A stretch of DNA of 64,000 nt from Verrucomicrobiia bacterium (lineage in GTDB: Bacteria > Verrucomicrobiota > Verrucomicrobiia > Verrucomicrobiales > Akkermansiaceae), in assembly GCA_030432565.1 (NCBI GenBank), contig JAUIGV010000002.1:1-64000 (forward strand), read 5' to 3'. Numbering within the stretch: position 1 is the stretch's first letter; the number at the start of each line of letters is the position of its first letter. The notes beneath the pieces were generated by a model. That model was not told where the DNA came from and searched no databases. It was given only the letters and a program-made list of their open reading frames with translations. Positions 34,866 through 42,554 of the stretch are shown here, one piece after another. A program made the translations under genes and the position numbers.

Positions 34866-35864
34866 ATGGCGACCAATTCTAAAAAGACCGAAACGCTGGT
34901 TGGGGTCTTTCTTTTCCTCGGGCTCGCGATGCTCGGGACGATCATTCTCCTGTTCGGGAATATCGGCGATCTTTTTAAGAAGCGCTATGAAATCAAAGTG
35001 AACTTCAAGGAGGCTGCCGGCATTATCAAGGGGAGCACCGTACGTCTGAGGGGGGCCAAGATCGGAGAAGTGGCGGAGAAACCCAAGCTGGTGGATGGCT
35101 CAATGATTCAAGTGATTCTCGCGATCGATGAGGATCATCGTATTGAAAAGGGGGCCTTTATGAGGATTAGCCAGGCCAGTCTTCTTGGGGATAAGGAAAT
35201 TTTGATCACGCCGCCTGCGATCGGGACGGACGACTTCATCGAGCAAGGCGAGACGGTCAAGGGGGCCGGGCCGGGTGGTCTTGATTTTCTCCAGAGCGAG
35301 GCTGAATTGATCGCGGGAAGCACGCGGGAGGTTATTGAAGCTGCAGAGGTGGCGCTTTCAAAAATTGAGGAGTCAGTTGATGAGGTGAAGACCGTGGCTT
35401 CCAAGCTGTCTAAAACGGTGGACAAGGTGAACGGGCAGATCCTTTCGGCTGAGAATATCCGGAGGTTCGACGGGACGCTCGCGAATCTTGAAAAAACGTC
35501 GGCCTCATTTGCGAAGCTTGGGGAAAAACTTGAGCCGGCGATCGGGGATTTTCGATTGGCGATCAACGAGGTTCGAGAGACCAATCAAACGGCACAATCG
35601 GCGATCGCACGGGTGAGCCCGGCGCTGCAAGAGGTCCCGCGGGTTCTGTCCTCCATCGAGCGCACGGCCGATTCCGCAACGGCGGCCATTGAGAAAATCG
35701 ACGATCAGGATGGTGCCTTGGGAGCTTTGGTCTCTGATAAGCAACTCAAGACCGACATGAAGGATTTCGTTCGTAATCTCAAAAAGGGAGGGATTCTTGG
35801 CTACAAGGACGAGGAGGAAAAGGAAGAGGATCCCCGTGATCGTTTCCGCGGGAGGCGCCGGTAA
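34866..35864 (+). CDS. mlaD: MlaD-type MCE-domain lipid-binding protein
   Basis: A 332-residue protein anchored by one N-terminal membrane helix (about 10-31, ETLVGVFLFLGLAMLGTII). The MCE domain spans about 38-120: YEIKVNFKEAAGIIKGSTVRLRG, IGEVA and LLGDKEILITPP. MCE proteins form hexameric rings that bind phospholipids between the membranes. The C-terminal 200 residues are a long helical region (ESVDEVKTVASKLSKTVDKVN) that ends in a charged tail with RDRFRGRRR. This tail is much longer than in E. coli MlaD and may extend the tunnel, as in longer MCE proteins. Co-transcribed with mlaF. Confidence 0.88.
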   Translation: MATNSKKTETLVGVFLFLGLAMLGTIILLFGNIGDLFKKRYEIKVNFKEAAGIIKGSTVRLRGAKIGEVAEKPKLVDGSMIQVILAIDEDHRIEKGAFMRISQASLLGDKEILITPPAIGTDDFIEQGETVKGAGPGGLDFLQSEAELIAGSTREVIEAAEVALSKIEESVDEVKTVASKLSKTVDKVNGQILSAENIRRFDGTLANLEKTSASFAKLGEKLEPAIGDFRLAINEVRETNQTAQSAIARVSPALQEVPRVLSSIERTADSATAAIEKIDDQDGALGALVSDKQLKTDMKDFVRNLKKGGILGYKDEEEKEEDPRDRFRGRRR

Positions 35865-35906
35865 TCCGGGCGTATTCCATTCTCGTCAGAGCGTCGAGGT
35901 TTGCTC

Positions 35907-37178
35907 ATGATCCCGGGCATGCGTTTGCTTAATTCCTTCTTTGTTGTAGTTCTTCCGCTCTCTTCGCTCATGGCCCGTGAGCCGGTGGAGGTGATCCCCG
36001 CGGATTCCGAAATTGCCGGTTCGGGACCGGTTCGGCGATACGATTGGTTTCGGAATCTCTGGAAAAACAAGCGCACGGCCTGGGCAAAGGAAGTCGAAGC
36101 CAAGCAGGGGGCATTGGTGTTTTTGGGAGACTCCATCACCCAGGGGTGGGGCGATGACTTGAAGGGGGCGTTTGGTAAGACCAAGGTGGCCAATCGGGGG
36201 ATCAGCGGGGACACAACCCGGGGAATGCTTTACCGGATGCCGGAAGATGTGCTGGCCCTCAAACCAACCGGAGTGGTGCTTTTGATGGGAACGAATGATC
36301 TTGAGGAGGGGGCGACCCCGGAGGTGATTGCGGGAAATCTCAAGCTCATTCTTAAGGGGCTTAAAGCCTCGAACAAAGAGATGCCGATTATTCTTTGTAA
36401 CGTTTTCCCGAGTCATGAGTCGAAAAGACGTTCGGCGGAGCAGATTAAAAAAATCAATGCGCTCTACGCAGAGGCTGTGAAGGGGGACAAGCAGGTCACT
36501 TTAATCGATACTTGGTCGATGTTTGCCAATGAGGATGGAAATGCGCGGAAGGCGGAGTTCCCGGACCTGCTTCACCCCAACGCATTGGGGTACGAAATGT
36601 GGGCAAACACCCTGCGTCCCGTTCTTGAGACCCTGGACCTCGTTGAGGTTCCCGTGGATGACTTTAAACCCGAGGAGGGATACGAACTTCTCTTCAACGG
36701 AAGCGATTTAACGGGGTGGGGATACCGGAATAAAAAGACGTTTGCGAAGACGGAAGATTTTGATGGAAAGGTGGCGAGTAGTGAGGGGCGCTACCTGGCG
36801 AAGGATGGTCGTCTCATCGTGACCACTCCGCCGGAAGGACGAAGTTTTACCCAGCTTTGGACACACCAGGAGTTCGATATGGATTTTACCCTGAAGCTTG
36901 AATTTCGTGCCAATGCGAATGCGGATAGCGGGGTCTTTATTCGCCGTCCCCAATTGCAATGCCGCGACTATCTGGTCGCCGGGCCATATAAGGATCTGAA
37001 AAGCTACAAGCCGGGTGATTGGAATGAAATCGTGGTTGTCGTCAAAGGACGCACGGCGCACTGCACGTGTAACGGGGAGGTTCTCGAGAAGGAGTTCAAG
37101 CTACCCGCCAGTGGGCCGGTTGGGCTGGAAGGAGATCGCGGTCAGATGGAATATCGCCGGATCCGGATCAAGAAGTGA
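35907..37178 (+). CDS. Exported SGNH/GDSL hydrolase fused to a DUF1080 (3-keto-disaccharide hydrolase-type) domain
   Basis: A 423-residue secreted two-domain enzyme. ATG 35907 has GAGG seven bases upstream and is preferred; ATG 35919 is the alternative and gives the tightest signal peptide. The SGNH domain (about 65-245) has GDSITQGWG with the serine, the GTNDLEEG block III, and DLLHPNALGYEMW with the catalytic Asp/His. The DUF1080 domain (about 255-423) starts YELLFNGSDLTGW and contains FRANANADSGVFIRRPQL and KPGDWNEIVV. SGNH members are often acyl or acetyl esterases; DUF1080 is linked to glycosidic bond cleavage. The fusion suggests action on an acetylated glycan. Confidence 0.86.
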   Translation: MIPGMRLLNSFFVVVLPLSSLMAREPVEVIPADSEIAGSGPVRRYDWFRNLWKNKRTAWAKEVEAKQGALVFLGDSITQGWGDDLKGAFGKTKVANRGISGDTTRGMLYRMPEDVLALKPTGVVLLMGTNDLEEGATPEVIAGNLKLILKGLKASNKEMPIILCNVFPSHESKRRSAEQIKKINALYAEAVKGDKQVTLIDTWSMFANEDGNARKAEFPDLLHPNALGYEMWANTLRPVLETLDLVEVPVDDFKPEEGYELLFNGSDLTGWGYRNKKTFAKTEDFDGKVASSEGRYLAKDGRLIVTTPPEGRSFTQLWTHQEFDMDFTLKLEFRANANADSGVFIRRPQLQCRDYLVAGPYKDLKSYKPGDWNEIVVVVKGRTAHCTCNGEVLEKEFKLPASGPVGLEGDRGQMEYRRIRIKK

Positions 37179-37344
37179 ATCCGGGAGTGCCCTGAATTCA
37201 AGGGGGGAAGGATTGTTGCTCTGGCGGGAGCGGACGTCGGTGACGCCCAGACTAATGGTGCTGGAATTTCGGAACCATCCTCCCTTCTTGGTGTGATCAG
37301 TAAGTCAGATTTTGAGAGAGGGTGGTTTGAAGACAGTCGCTTCG

Positions 37345-38073
37345 TCATTTGACCTTGCGAAGCGGGTGGATGTTGACCGGAACACCGGGGCTGTAGAGTT
37401 TGGAAATCGGCTCGCCGCTCACCGCGAAATTGCCCCACTCAATAGGGGCGGTGCTATATTCCCCGACCTTGGCCCCGGTGAATTGATAGGGCTCGTGATG
37501 CACCTGACCGCAATGAATCTTGCCGTTCCGTGATTCTGAAAAAAGGAGGTAGCGCTCCAGGAGGAAGAATTCCAGCGAGCCTGGCTCCGCAGTCCGAAGG
37601 GTGCCGGAGCCTTCGTAGTCGTAAATAGCTTCTTCGTCCCGGCCCTTTCGCTGACAGCGGTAAATCGAACCTGCGGCCGACATCCGGGCATGCCGGTAGG
37701 GAAGGTGGAAAAATTTTCGGGCCAATTCGACTGCGATCGGCTGGTCGCAATCGAGCGAGAAAAACCAAACGCCCGGCCGACCGTGCTCGTCGTAAACGTA
37801 AGCGCGGACGTTCAATTCGAGGAAATTGGAAAGCCACGGCATTTGCGGCAGAAAGCGGGGGCGGACTTTTCGCATAAAAAAGGGCACGAGCCCGAGGTAG
37901 GTTTTGCCCTTATGCAAATCGACCGAGAGCCGATCCGGGATTCTTTTCGTGATTTCACCCGGGTCGATCTCCCAGTGAAGAAAAAGGAGATTGCTCCACG
38001 TCTGAAACATGACAGGGGAGCCGGTGGGCTTTTCGCGGACAGCAAGTCGGTCCTCTAGGGCGGGAGTTCTCAT
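37345..38073 (-). CDS. DUF2071 (YqjF-like) protein
   Basis: A 242-residue cytoplasmic protein of the DUF2071/YqjF family, whose function is unknown. Family marks are QTWSNLLFLHWEIDPGEI near the start, GKTYLGLVPFFMRKVRPR, FLELNVRAYVYDEHGRPGVWFFSLD and the closing LYSPGVPVNIHPLRKV. Length is as usual (about 240). It is a single-gene unit divergent from thrS, with 80 bases between the two starts, and no neighbour hints at its role. Confidence 0.85.
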   Translation of the reverse strand: MRTPALEDRLAVREKPTGSPVMFQTWSNLLFLHWEIDPGEITKRIPDRLSVDLHKGKTYLGLVPFFMRKVRPRFLPQMPWLSNFLELNVRAYVYDEHGRPGVWFFSLDCDQPIAVELARKFFHLPYRHARMSAAGSIYRCQRKGRDEEAIYDYEGSGTLRTAEPGSLEFFLLERYLLFSESRNGKIHCGQVHHEPYQFTGAKVGEYSTAPIEWGNFAVSGEPISKLYSPGVPVNIHPLRKVK

Positions 38074-38153
38074 TGAAGTACCATTGATACTCGTATTTCC
38101 ACGATGAGCAACGCTTGCAATTCCGTCATCGACCTGCTTTATCTCCGCTTCAC

Positions 38154-40034
38154 ATGGCAGACGAAAAAGACCGTAAAACCCTAGAGGAACGCCACCAGAT
38201 GTCCGATCTGGAGCGCTTGCGCCACTCCTGTGCTCACGTGCTGGCGACCGCGGTTTCGCGGATCTGGCCGGATGCTCAGTTCGCTGCCGGCCCCCCGGTT
38301 GAAGGTGGATTTTATTACGATGTCGATCTCGGGCACCGGATTACGCCCGATGACTTTGCTCAGATCGAGGCGGAGATGAAGAAGGTGGTGAAGGAAAATG
38401 CTCCCTTCGAGCGCATCGTGGTTAGTCGTGACGAAGCGATGGCTTTGGCCAAGTCGGGCCGTTTGGCCTCGGTGGCCGAGCGCGAGGTGGAGTCGGTTTT
38501 TAAAGTCGACCTCCTCAATGACATTCCCGAGGACGAGGAAATCTCGATTTTTAAGAATGGTGATTTTTGGGATCTTTGCGCCGGCCCGCACGTGGGCCGC
38601 ACCGGGAATTGCAAGGCCTTCAAGGTGATGTCGGTTGCCAGCGCGTTTTACAAGGGCGACAAGGACAAGCAGTCGCTCCAACGAATTTACGGGACTTGTT
38701 TCAAGAATCGGACGCTTCTTGATGAACACCTCGAGCGACTTGAAGAAGCCAAGAAGCGCGATCACCGCCGTCTCGGCAAGGAGATGAATCTCTTCGCCTT
38801 TGATGAGTCGGTGGGGCAGGGGCTTCCGCTTTGGAAGCCGAAAGGCGGAATCATTCGCCGCGAGTTGCAGGATTTCATTTCAGAGGAGCTCGACAAACAA
38901 GGCTACTTTCAGGTCTTCACCCCCCATATTGGCAAGTTGGATCTTTACCGGACCTCCGGGCACTTCCCGTATTACGAGGACAGCCAATTCCCGCCCATCG
39001 TGGAGCGGGACGCCATGAAACAACTCGCTGATGACGGCGCGAAGTGCAGTGACCTGGTGAATTTTATTTCCACCGGCGAGATTGAGGGCTTCCTCCTCAA
39101 GCCGATGAATTGCCCGCACCACATCAAGATTTTTGACAGCGAACATCGTTCTTATCGCGACCTGCCGGTGCGGCTCGCGGAGTTCGGAACTGTTTACCGT
39201 TGGGAACAATCCGGCGAGCTCGGAGGGCTGACCCGCGTGCGGAGTTTTACCCAGGACGATGCCCATCTTTTCTGCACCCCGGAGCAGGTGGGCGATGAAA
39301 TCCAAGGGTGTTTGGGGCTCGTCAAAAAGGTCCTCAGCACTCTTGGGATGACTGATTACGGGGTGCGACTTTCTCTCCGCGATCCCGACAGCGACAAATA
39401 CGTCGGTGATCCCGCGAATTGGGATAAGGCCGAGGCCGCGCTGCGCGAAGCCGTCCAGACTCTCGGCGTGGATTACACCGAGGAGCCCGGAGAGGCCGCC
39501 TTTTACGGTCCCAAGATCGACTTTGTGGTCAAGGACGTCATCGGGCGTGATTGGCAGCTCGGAACGGTCCAGGTGGACTACAATCTGCCGGAGCGATTTG
39601 ATCTCAGCTACGTCGGTTCGGACAATACAGCACACCGCCCGGTCATGATCCACCGTGCTCCCTTTGGTTCACTGGAGCGATTTGTCGGTCTTCTGATCGA
39701 GCACTTCGAAGGCAAGTTCCCCACGTGGCTCGCTCCCGAGCAGGTGAGGGTGCTTCCGATCTCGGAAAAGTATTCCAGAGAGGCTGATGAACTGGCCAAG
39801 GAACTCGCCGAGGTGGGCGTGCGCGTGACCGTCGATCATGCCGGTGACAAAATTGGTGCCAAGATTCGTCTTGCACGCATGGACCGGATTCCCTATCTTG
39901 CCGTCCTCGGTGCCCGCGAGGTGGAGGAAAACTCCGTTAGCGTGCGCCATCGGGATCAAGGCGATCTCGGTAGTATTTCCACGAATGATTTCGTCAGCAA
40001 GATTTCCCAAGACATCTCCAGCCGGTCGCTTTGA
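38154..40034 (+). CDS. thrS: Threonyl-tRNA synthetase lacking the N-terminal TGS domain
   Basis: A 626-residue enzyme that charges tRNA-Thr. ATG 38154 gives MADEKDRKTLEERHQMSDLERLRHSCAH. The editing-domain motif HSCAH sits at about residue 21, whereas in E. coli ThrS it follows a TGS domain of about 60 residues. CAGPH completes the editing site near residue 142. Catalytic motifs are present: PMNCPHH with the zinc cysteine, RWEQSGELGGLTRVRSFTQDDAH and MIHRAPFGSLERF. The C-terminal anticodon-binding domain starts at WLAPEQVRVLPI. An insertion (ADDGAKCSDLVNFISTGEIEG) precedes the zinc cysteine. Upstream DNA does not encode a TGS domain in any frame. Confidence 0.95.
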   Translation: MADEKDRKTLEERHQMSDLERLRHSCAHVLATAVSRIWPDAQFAAGPPVEGGFYYDVDLGHRITPDDFAQIEAEMKKVVKENAPFERIVVSRDEAMALAKSGRLASVAEREVESVFKVDLLNDIPEDEEISIFKNGDFWDLCAGPHVGRTGNCKAFKVMSVASAFYKGDKDKQSLQRIYGTCFKNRTLLDEHLERLEEAKKRDHRRLGKEMNLFAFDESVGQGLPLWKPKGGIIRRELQDFISEELDKQGYFQVFTPHIGKLDLYRTSGHFPYYEDSQFPPIVERDAMKQLADDGAKCSDLVNFISTGEIEGFLLKPMNCPHHIKIFDSEHRSYRDLPVRLAEFGTVYRWEQSGELGGLTRVRSFTQDDAHLFCTPEQVGDEIQGCLGLVKKVLSTLGMTDYGVRLSLRDPDSDKYVGDPANWDKAEAALREAVQTLGVDYTEEPGEAAFYGPKIDFVVKDVIGRDWQLGTVQVDYNLPERFDLSYVGSDNTAHRPVMIHRAPFGSLERFVGLLIEHFEGKFPTWLAPEQVRVLPISEKYSREADELAKELAEVGVRVTVDHAGDKIGAKIRLARMDRIPYLAVLGAREVEENSVSVRHRDQGDLGSISTNDFVSKISQDISSRSL

Positions 40035-40088
40035 TCGCCGGCTGTCATCCAGCCGCGTGTCCCACGTATGAGAGATGATTCTTGCATG

Positions 40089-40104
40089 CGCCCCGATTGG
40101 GGCG
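40089..40104 (+). other. Small hairpin in the thrS-infC intergenic leader
   Basis: CGCCCC at 40089-40094 pairs with GGGGCG at 40099-40104 around GATT. No strong T-run follows. It lies in the probable infC leader and may be a weak terminator for thrS or part of an autoregulatory leader. Confidence 0.4.
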
Positions 40105-40181
40105 ATTCTGATCCTTTGGGACTCAAGGTGGCCTCGTGCCTGCTTGGTTCCTCCCCCCGATAACCACAACCTGCCAAGACC

Positions 40182-40853
40182 ATAGCTAAGAAGAAAAAGA
40201 AGTTCAAAAGAGCACGTCGGGATATGACCCGGGTGAACGAGCGTATTCGTGCTCCCAGAATCCGTGTTGTTTACGGTGAAGACAGTCAACAGCTCGGTGT
40301 CATGACGACTCGTGAAGCCATTGATAAGGCCAAGTCCGTAGGGCTCGATCTCGTTGAGATCGCTCCCAAAGCTGATCCTCCGGTTTGCCGGATTGTCGAC
40401 TACGGAAAGTATAAATACGAGCAGTCCAAGCTTAAGAAGACTTCGAAGAGCAAAGGTCCGGTGAAGATGAAGGAAGTGAAATTCCGCGTCCGCACCGAGG
40501 AGCACGATTACAACATCAAGTGCGCTCGTGCCGAGAAATTCCTCGACGAGGGCAACAAGGTGCGTGTCCAGCTGCAGTTCCGTGGTCGCGAAAATGCCCA
40601 CCGTGACATTGGCTTCGAGGTCATGGAGCGGGTCAAAAACGATCTCGCCGGAATGTCCCACGTCGACATGGAGCCCAAGTTGGCCGGACGTGCCATCGGG
40701 ATGGTTCTTTCACCAATCCCGGCCGAGAAGCGCGAGCGTCGCTTCATGCTTTCCCACGGCGAGCTGATTCACGAGGACGAGGCCAGGGATCACGAGTTTG
40801 ACGACGACGATGACATTGACAACGAAGAGGCCCACGAAGGCGAAGAGGAGTAG
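40182..40853 (+). CDS. infC: Translation initiation factor IF-3, probably starting at AUA
   Basis: IF-3 binds the 30S subunit, prevents subunit joining and checks the start codon. In-frame stop TAA at 40161 limits the start; the codons after it contain no ATG, GTG, TTG or CTG before ATG 40224. ATA at 40182 would add a lysine/arginine-rich leader (MAKKKKKFKRARRD) before RVNERIRAPRIRVV. Such basic leaders are usual in IF-3, and infC is known for non-AUG starts that allow autoregulation. With ATA the protein has 223 residues; with ATG 40224, 209. The N-domain (REAIDKAKSVGLDLVEIAPKADPPVCRI), linker and C-domain (KFRVRTEEHDYNIKC, LQFRGRENAH) are complete. An acidic tail of about 25 residues is unusual. 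rpmI and rplT do not follow. Confidence 0.93.
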   Translation: MAKKKKKFKRARRDMTRVNERIRAPRIRVVYGEDSQQLGVMTTREAIDKAKSVGLDLVEIAPKADPPVCRIVDYGKYKYEQSKLKKTSKSKGPVKMKEVKFRVRTEEHDYNIKCARAEKFLDEGNKVRVQLQFRGRENAHRDIGFEVMERVKNDLAGMSHVDMEPKLAGRAIGMVLSPIPAEKRERRFMLSHGELIHEDEARDHEFDDDDDIDNEEAHEGEEE

Positions 40854-40873
40854 GATCCCTTTTTCATCCTCTG

Positions 40874-41524
40874 ATGCTGCTGCTCTTCGATATTGACGGC
40901 ACCCTGGTTGATGCCGGAGGTGCCGGTCTCACCGCTCTGAAAGAGGCGGCGACCGAGGTTTTTGGTATGGAGGGGCCGCCTCTCGATCTCGCAGGGAGTA
41001 CCGACGGCGGCATCGTCCGTGGATTTTTTGAGCACTTTGGGCGAGACTATGATCCGGAGGTTGAGGAGGAGTTTTACCAATCCTACCTGTCCCGGATGAG
41101 CTCCAATTTGGGAGATCCCAAGTTCGGAGGCCGTCTTCTTGACGGGGTGACCGGGGTATTGGCCTCACTCGAGGAAGACGGGCACACCCTGGGTCTCCTG
41201 ACCGGGAATATCGACAGGGGTGCCATGATCAAAGTGGCACATTATGGAATCGCCGGGTACTTTCAATTTGGGGCTTATGGAGATGATCACTGGGACCGGA
41301 ATATGCTGGGTCCGATCGCGCTGAAGCGGGCCGAGGAATCGACCGGGAGAAGGTATTCTTCTGATGAAACGCTGGTGATCGGCGATACCCCGAAGGACGT
41401 CGCATGTGCTCATGCTTTCGGAGCAAAATGCATCGCGGTCGCGACCGGAAGTTTCAACACAGAGCAACTCGTCGCCTGCGGAGCAGATCGGGTTGTTTCT
41501 GATCTCGTCGGTTTCTCGCTTTAA
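40874..41524 (+). CDS. HAD-superfamily hydrolase (phosphoglycolate-phosphatase-like)
   Basis: A 216-residue cytoplasmic phosphatase candidate. Motif I FDIDGTLVD carries the nucleophilic Asp. Motif II is LLTGN, and motif IV is VIGDTPKDVACAHAFGAKCIAVATG. The cap is helical (about 15-90), as in the Gph/PGP subclass. The substrate cannot be told; phosphoglycolate is a guess from the overall resemblance. It starts 20 bases after infC and is probably co-transcribed, taking the place where ribosomal genes L35 and L20 usually lie. Confidence 0.85.
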   Translation: MLLLFDIDGTLVDAGGAGLTALKEAATEVFGMEGPPLDLAGSTDGGIVRGFFEHFGRDYDPEVEEEFYQSYLSRMSSNLGDPKFGGRLLDGVTGVLASLEEDGHTLGLLTGNIDRGAMIKVAHYGIAGYFQFGAYGDDHWDRNMLGPIALKRAEESTGRRYSSDETLVIGDTPKDVACAHAFGAKCIAVATGSFNTEQLVACGADRVVSDLVGFSL

Positions 41525-41529
41525 GAAAG

Positions 41530-41591
41530 GTAGCCGAAAGCTCCGGCTTTTGGAGTCCCTGCGAATCTCGAAAGCTGGAGCTTTCGGCTAC
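41530..41591. repeat. REP-like inverted repeat with two hairpins
   Basis: GTAGCCGAAAGCTCC at 41530-41544 and GGAGCTTTCGGCTAC at 41577-41591 are perfect 15-bp complements. Each arm also folds locally: CCGAAAGC with GCTTTTGG on the left and CGAAAGCT with AGCTTTCG on the right. The layout is that of a paired REP/BIME element. It lies directly after the HAD gene and before the convergent lptB gene and may act as a terminator or mRNA stabiliser. Confidence 0.7.
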
Positions 41592-41614
41592 TCCTTAGAC
41601 CATTTGCCAGAAGT

Positions 41615-41716
41615 GATTGCGGGAAAAGGGCGAGACTGTGGGAATTGAGTGCAAGGCGCGAGGAAGGTCCGTATGAACATACGCAACTGACGAGCAACGC
41701 CGCAATCGGATCCCAC
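41615..41716. ncRNA. Candidate structured intergenic element
   Basis: About 100 bases with nested complementarity. GTGGGA (41638-41643) pairs with TCCCAC (41711-41716), GGCG (41655-41658) with CGCC (41698-41701), and CGTAT with ATACG around GAAC (41670-41683). GATTGCGG (41615-41622) and CCGCAATC (41700-41707) give an alternative pairing. The frame AAGGCGCGAGGA ... ACGAGCAACG reminds me of dispersed intergenic repeats in other genomes; I cannot confirm that here. It may be a repeat family or a small RNA rather than a gene-specific element. Confidence 0.35.
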
Positions 41717-41806
41717 GGGCCGGAAGTCTGTAAGCCCTCCCGCGCAGCGGCTGATCCTCTCGACACAACAATCCCCGTTTTCACGTAAGGACTTTTGGCA
41801 GATGGT

Positions 41807-42547
41807 CTAAAAACGGAAGTCTTTACCGAAGTAAATTTTGCGTGCGGTTTCGTCGTTTACCAAGTCATCGGAAGAGCCTTCGAGCATGACTTTTCCTTCC
41901 ACCAGCAGGGAGGCGCGGTCGACGATGTCGAGGGTTTCTCGTACTTGGTGGTCGGTGATGAGGATGGACAGGCCGTCGGTGTCCCGGAGTTCGCGAATGA
42001 TCTTGTGGATTTCCTGAACGGCAATCGGGTCGATCCCGACGAATGGTTCGTCGAGAAGCAGAAGTTTTGGATCGGTGCAAAGGCAGCGGGCGAGGGAGAG
42101 TCGGCGTTTTTCTCCGCCCGAGAGAGCCAGGGCCATGGACTTGCGAACGTGACCGATGCCAAAGCGATCGAGGAGAGAGTCGGCCCTCTCGTTACGCTGC
42201 TTTTTCGACATGCCCTTCCGCGTTTCAAGAACAGCCAGCAGGTTGTCCTCGACGCTCAGTTTTCTGAAAATCGATTCTTCCTGCGGGAGGTATCCCATAC
42301 CGTGCCGCGCCCGCTTGTGCATGGGTTGGCGGGTGATTTCCTGCGAAAGAAAGGAGACTCGTCCGTGATCGGGGCGAACCAAGCCGGCGACCATATAAAA
42401 GGTGGTGGTTTTCCCCGCTCCGTTGGGGCCAAGCAAGCCCACGATTTCGCCCGGATTTACACGAAGATCAACATCATCGACGACCTTCCGGCCGCCGTAT
42501 GATTTCTGGAGTCCTTCGACCTGCAGGAGAGGGGATGCTTTGCTCAT
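41807..42547 (-). CDS. lptB: LPS export ABC transporter ATP-binding protein
   Basis: A 246-residue ATPase that powers LPS extraction from the inner membrane with LptF and LptG. ATG 42547 (MSKASPLLQVEGLQKSYGG) is chosen; a longer frame would overlap the lptA-like gene. Walker A is GPNGAGKTT, followed by FYMVAGL, which is typical of LptB. The signature is LSGGEKRRLSLARCL, and Walker B is LLLLDEPFVGIDPIAV, the LptB form. HQVRETLDIVDRA contains the switch His. It is the last gene of the kdsA-lpt operon, seven bases after the lptA-like gene. LptF/G are not in the window. Confidence 0.95.
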   Translation of the reverse strand: MSKASPLLQVEGLQKSYGGRKVVDDVDLRVNPGEIVGLLGPNGAGKTTTFYMVAGLVRPDHGRVSFLSQEITRQPMHKRARHGMGYLPQEESIFRKLSVEDNLLAVLETRKGMSKKQRNERADSLLDRFGIGHVRKSMALALSGGEKRRLSLARCLCTDPKLLLLDEPFVGIDPIAVQEIHKIIRELRDTDGLSILITDHQVRETLDIVDRASLLVEGKVMLEGSSDDLVNDETARKIYFGKDFRF

Positions 42548-42554
42548 TTGTTCC

